DNA of 26,956 nucleotides, taken from contig JAEOSV010000203.1 of the NCBI GenBank assembly GCA_016840185.1, positions 1 to 26,956 of the forward strand, given 5' to 3'. This document shows, piece by piece, positions 23,964 to 26,956 of the stretch (positions are counted from its first letter, which is position 1; each line of letters starts with the position of its first letter). Under the pieces are notes generated by a model. It searched no databases. It was not told where the DNA came from and worked only from the letters and a program-made list of their open reading frames with translations. This DNA comes from Candidatus Hermodarchaeota archaeon (GTDB taxonomy: Archaea; Asgardarchaeota; Hermodarchaeia; Hermodarchaeales; Hermodarchaeaceae). The position numbers were made by a program, and so were the translations under genes.

Positions 23964-25490
23964 TTATTTCGTTTTCCCTCTCTTTTCGAACTTCTTAGCC
24001 ACCGTTTCAAAATCCTCACTAAAAGCGGTTTCCTTTGTTGTTCGTTTTCGCACCTGAATGAAAACGGGAAACCGAGTAGCTTGGCCAACAACCAATGCTT
24101 CTCCAACACTAAGGCTTGAAATTGATGTTAAGGTTGCCTTCGTGATTTTTTCTGACGTGGCTCTGATATGATCTAAGTCATAGGGGTTAGTAATCCTAAG
24201 AAAGATGTTAGATCCACATTGTGAGAGTACTGTGGTTGAGAGTCGAACAGGTCTCTGGGAAATAACACATAAGGAAAGATTGTATTTGCGACCTTCACGT
24301 GCTATTGTCTCAAGGATACCTTTTGAGAAGGCTAAAGCCCGACGGGCTTGTGGACAGAATTGGTGTGACTCCTCCAAAAACACTACTGTTGGAGGTATCT
24401 TGTCATCCCGCCGCAATTCGAAAAGACGGCGAAGAACAGCATCGACGATAATTTGCTTTTTTTGCAAACTCACGGTCTCGCTCATGTCAAGGATAATTCC
24501 ATGACCGGGTTTCATTAGAGTTTTCCATTCTGGTGTGGGAGTTTTTCCGAACAGATTAAGATTTTGAAGATTGTCTAGCCATCCAAGAAGGGCTTCACGG
24601 GTTCTAGTATTTATCGATGGATCTTCTTCTAATGCGGTAATCAAATCTCCTAAATCATACGGTTTACCTTTCCGTGCACTTCGCATGGTCCGAATTATTC
24701 GCGTAAGTTCACGAACCTGAATTGTTCCCATATCGGGCGAATACGTCGCGAAGGCCTTTGCACTCATTCTCGGCGTTGCAATTTCGACAAGTGGACTTTG
24801 AATGACAGCCAAGCGATTTTCCACGGTTTTTCCTTTGATTTCCTGAGATTCTGCTAAGCTGGTATATTCACCATGAACGTCAATAACAAGGATGGCAGGA
24901 CGTCCGTGTGAGGCTTTTCGTGATAAAAGTTCTTCAAGCATAACAGTGGCTGCGTAACTTTTTCCGGCTCCACTCATTGCCAGTAATGCAACATGCTTCT
25001 GATAGATTTTGGTCAAATCAAAGGTTGCAGGTATATTATGAAAGAGCAAATGGCCAAGGTGGATTCCATCCTTTGTGAATCCAAGGAATTCAGATAACAA
25101 TTTGGAATCCGGTGAAGAAACAAAAGCTCCTGGTGAGGGAGGATAAGTAATTCGTCTAATACGATTCTTTTCAAAAATCCCTAATGGTTTTGCTTCAGCT
25201 AGCACATATTCCCATCGGTCAATAGGGAAAATTGCTCCAAATGGTTTTCCGGTACGTGTAAATTCATGAACAGCGTCAACCTGAGAAAAATAGCGATTAG
25301 TTTTGAAGACCTGTTCAACATGTGCCATAACCACGCCCTCTTCGGTCTCAACTGCCACATACTGACCGACATGAACCGGGATTTGTCCATCAGTGGTAAT
25401 ATCATCACGTTTTCCTATGACAAATGAAATTTTCTCCGTGGACGGGCTATCTTCGGTGCATACGATCGTTCCAAGTGATTCGGCTTTCAT
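23964..25490 (-). CDS. herA: HerA DNA helicase/translocase
   Basis: A 508-residue HerA-type bipolar translocase of the FtsK/HerA ATPase superfamily. A beta-barrel HAS domain occupies about 1-120 (GTIVCTEDSPSTEKISFVI, HVGQYVAVETEEG). Walker A is AMSGAGKS at 171-178 and Walker B ILVIDVHGEY at 199-208; the later FLEESHQFCPQ and CVISQRPVRLS blocks carry the sensor and arginine residues, and the end GEALVVGQATRFPVFIQVRKR is characteristic. HerA hexamers work with NurA in DNA end resection, usually with Mre11-Rad50, whose genes are not present here. ATG start with GGAAG eight bases upstream. It lies 19 bases downstream of nurA in one operon, and its stop is four bases from the tRNA 3' end. Confidence 0.94.
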   Translation of the reverse strand: MKAESLGTIVCTEDSPSTEKISFVIGKRDDITTDGQIPVHVGQYVAVETEEGVVMAHVEQVFKTNRYFSQVDAVHEFTRTGKPFGAIFPIDRWEYVLAEAKPLGIFEKNRIRRITYPPSPGAFVSSPDSKLLSEFLGFTKDGIHLGHLLFHNIPATFDLTKIYQKHVALLAMSGAGKSYAATVMLEELLSRKASHGRPAILVIDVHGEYTSLAESQEIKGKTVENRLAVIQSPLVEIATPRMSAKAFATYSPDMGTIQVRELTRIIRTMRSARKGKPYDLGDLITALEEDPSINTRTREALLGWLDNLQNLNLFGKTPTPEWKTLMKPGHGIILDMSETVSLQKKQIIVDAVLRRLFELRRDDKIPPTVVFLEESHQFCPQARRALAFSKGILETIAREGRKYNLSLCVISQRPVRLSTTVLSQCGSNIFLRITNPYDLDHIRATSEKITKATLTSISSLSVGEALVVGQATRFPVFIQVRKRTTKETAFSEDFETVAKKFEKRGKTK

Positions 25491-25509
25491 TCAGTTTTCT
25501 TCCTTGGTT

Positions 25510-26679
25510 TTAATGAAATGGCATCCTTTCACGACGGAGTTTCAATATACTTTCAGGGTATCCTATTCGGTTGGCAAGTTGAGAAAACAGAAAATCAAGG
25601 TCGCGCTCTATTAAACGGGCTTGAGAATCTGCGTCAATCAGGACCGGGGGAAGTGCAAATCCCTCGTTATCTGATGACATAGGCAACAACATCGCACTTA
25701 CTTTTTCAACTATGCGGTTAGGGTCATTGGGTCCAGTTAAGATTTCAACTCGCAGCGGGTAATCAAATTGTGCCGTTCGAAGATAAACACAAACAAGGTT
25801 CTTACTCATTTGTGAGCTTTTTGATGATTCTTCTGATTGATTACTAATTAGTTCATTTAATCGAAGTATCGGAGACCGTTCTCCCACATCAAGGATTCTG
25901 AAGAAGAAATCCGTATCATAACTGGTTCGAAGAATGGATCTGTAATCCATCTGTAATAGTGGACTCAGTTCAGGATGACGTTCAATTAGGTGTGGAAGAA
26001 TTTCACCCAGAATATTGATAAACCGTTGACTACGACTGTCTTTTACAACTCCAGCAAGAAGGGTCCCAGTTTCTTGGGCTTTCTCAAAGAGTTTCTCATA
26101 AAGTGCTGTAATTTGTACATACTTCGATGAAAATACTGACTGATTTGGAGGGCGGTCACTAAGATGTGGTCTTAGAGAACCATCCAACAAAAGAAGTTCC
26201 ACGGGATGGTGGTCTTGGACTCGGATGGCTAGTTGAAGCTCGGCTTTAAGCCGTTCAAGAGAAGCACTAACTTCTGCTTCACGCCATGAGATAGGGTTTA
26301 ATTCGACCTTAACTGTCGGGGAAGTTGTTTTTTCAGGAAAATAAACTGCTGATACCCGATTGGATGGAGTGTATTCAAAGATTGTTGCACAGGCACGCGT
26401 TATTACTAACTCGATACCTCTTAGGGTTTTTTTGAGCAATCCCCCATCAACTCCACCAACTCGAAGACCCTTCAATTCAGTGGCCTTCACCGGTTTTGCC
26501 AGCTGATTATCAACCAGATAATTCTGGGCTAGAGGTAGATTGTCGTGCAGATCCAAGCTCTGACGTTCTGATTGAAGAATTGAAGTAAAGGAATTTCTTT
26601 TCTCCTCAAGGACCTTAATTTGGTCAGCAATTTTTTGAATTTCCTCATCAAGTGCCCAAAGTTCCTGAATCGTTTTCAT
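25510..26679 (-). CDS. nurA: NurA 5'-3' nuclease
   Basis: The start at 26679 gives 389 residues (MKTIQELWALDEEI) and has GGGGATC about five bases upstream; a further 22 codons open upstream to 26745 without a clear site. An N-terminal coiled coil (EEIQKIADQIKVLEEKR) precedes the RNase H-like core. Metal-binding acidic residues are visible in RVGGVDGG and LLLLDGSL, with the lysine-serine block GVVKDSRS; the C-terminal LPPVLIDADSQARL supplies a further acidic pair. NurA forms a dimer that docks on hexameric HerA and degrades the 5' strand during break repair. It is the first gene of the nurA-herA operon and diverges from the HD-domain gene. Confidence 0.92.
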   Translation of the reverse strand: MKTIQELWALDEEIQKIADQIKVLEEKRNSFTSILQSERQSLDLHDNLPLAQNYLVDNQLAKPVKATELKGLRVGGVDGGLLKKTLRGIELVITRACATIFEYTPSNRVSAVYFPEKTTSPTVKVELNPISWREAEVSASLERLKAELQLAIRVQDHHPVELLLLDGSLRPHLSDRPPNQSVFSSKYVQITALYEKLFEKAQETGTLLAGVVKDSRSQRFINILGEILPHLIERHPELSPLLQMDYRSILRTSYDTDFFFRILDVGERSPILRLNELISNQSEESSKSSQMSKNLVCVYLRTAQFDYPLRVEILTGPNDPNRIVEKVSAMLLPMSSDNEGFALPPVLIDADSQARLIERDLDFLFSQLANRIGYPESILKLRRERMPFH

Positions 26680-26761
26680 TTTTTGATCCCCGTCTGATAT
26701 TCGGTTTCTAAGTAGGTGAAGTCTAAAATTAAAACGTAATAACACTCTTTAAACGCAACCA

Positions 26762-26956
26762 ATGTCTATCTTTCTCCCGTCATTTAACCAAGCTCAGACT
26801 CTTCTCAGCGAAACATTAGTGAATTCACAAATACTGAAACATTGCGAGGCTACACGCCACAAAGCCCTTCAAATTGTAACGCTTCTTGCTCAAAAAATCC
26901 AAATTAATCAACAATTACTTGAGATTGGGGCATTACTTCATGATATTGGACGCGCG
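26762..26956 (+). CDS. HD-domain protein, HDIG type (3' partial)
   Basis: An ATG at 26762 opens a frame that runs off the window after 65 codons. The residues ILKHCEATRHKALQIVTLLAQK and LLEIGALLHDIGRA carry the first histidine and the HD pair of the HD phosphohydrolase superfamily, and match the start of archaeal HDIG proteins (TIGR00295-like, RHC...LLEIGALLHDIGRS). Such enzymes are metal-dependent phosphohydrolases; the substrate of this group is not established. It is divergent from nurA, with about 80 bases between starts. A TATA-like AAAATTAAAA near 26722-26731 could serve it. Confidence 0.85.
   Translation, partial: MSIFLPSFNQAQTLLSETLVNSQILKHCEATRHKALQIVTLLAQKIQINQQLLEIGALLHDIGRA

Noticed and set aside
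1..26956. CRISPR arrays, insertion sequences, prophage or integrative elements
   Set aside because: No repeat-spacer series, transposase, integrase, or inverted-repeat boundaries were seen; apart from the single 14-base pair of repeats the window is ordinary chromosomal gene order.

Overview
This window looks like a piece of an archaeal chromosome, most likely from an Asgard archaeon (Promethearchaeota). The information-processing genes are archaeal or archaeal-eukaryotic in type: class I CCA-adding enzyme, NEMF/Rqc2-type NFACT protein, RIO2 kinase, Sm-like protein, EndoMS/NucS, HerA-NurA, archaeal-type IleRS and a tRNA gene with BHB introns. The Asgard suggestion rests on a Rab-like small GTPase with all five G motifs and a three-helix membrane protein that resembles eukaryotic EMC6. 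The lineage is an inference; no marker gene for it is present. Genes are densely packed, GTG and TTG starts are common, and several convergent neighbours share their stop codons. No insertion sequence, prophage or CRISPR array was seen, and no stretch over 300 bases lacks a gene.

Layout. Positions 1-2600 hold the tail of an unrecognised protein, a small winged-helix-like protein, a zinc-ribbon/winged-helix protein, a small basic protein and a TrmB-family regulator. The TrmB gene diverges from a MEMO-family gene, which converges on the iorAB operon (2-oxoacid:ferredoxin oxidoreductase of the indolepyruvate type). An unknown protein and the CCA-adding enzyme follow (6.1-8.0 kb), then an Lrp/AsnC regulator, AMMECR1 and a four-CBS protein. 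Next is a head-to-head pair: the NFACT/RqcH gene and the EMC6-like gene, with starts only 12 bases apart. An Lrp-like regulator is translationally coupled to a KaiC-like ATPase (12.5-13.8 kb). A prepilin peptidase, a two-helix membrane protein and an ArsR-type regulator run on the minus strand. RIO2 overlaps a DUF460 protein. An LSm gene, a SAM methyltransferase, NucS and the Rab-like GTPase lead to ileS. Directly behind ileS is an intron-containing tRNA gene, then herA-nurA on the minus strand and the start of an HD-domain gene.

The most interesting element is the tRNA gene at 23814-23959. The unspliced DNA gives no valid anticodon arm. Removing two introns that can each be drawn with a bulge-helix-bulge type structure (after positions 29 and 37) yields a fully paired 77-nt tRNA with anticodon UAU and encoded CCA: tRNA-Ile for AUA codons. 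Most archaea read AUA with a CAU-anticodon tRNA carrying agmatidine; a UAU tRNA with an intron at 37/38 is the eukaryotic arrangement. Here it lies 47 bases downstream of the gene for the enzyme expected to charge it, and its usual G19-C56 tertiary pair is replaced by A19-U56.

Functional themes are translation and its quality control (CCA enzyme, RqcH, RIO2, IleRS, tRNA-Ile, LSm), genome maintenance (NucS, HerA-NurA), ferredoxin-linked 2-oxoacid metabolism (IorAB), and both protein partners of the AMMECR1/MEMO association at separate sites.
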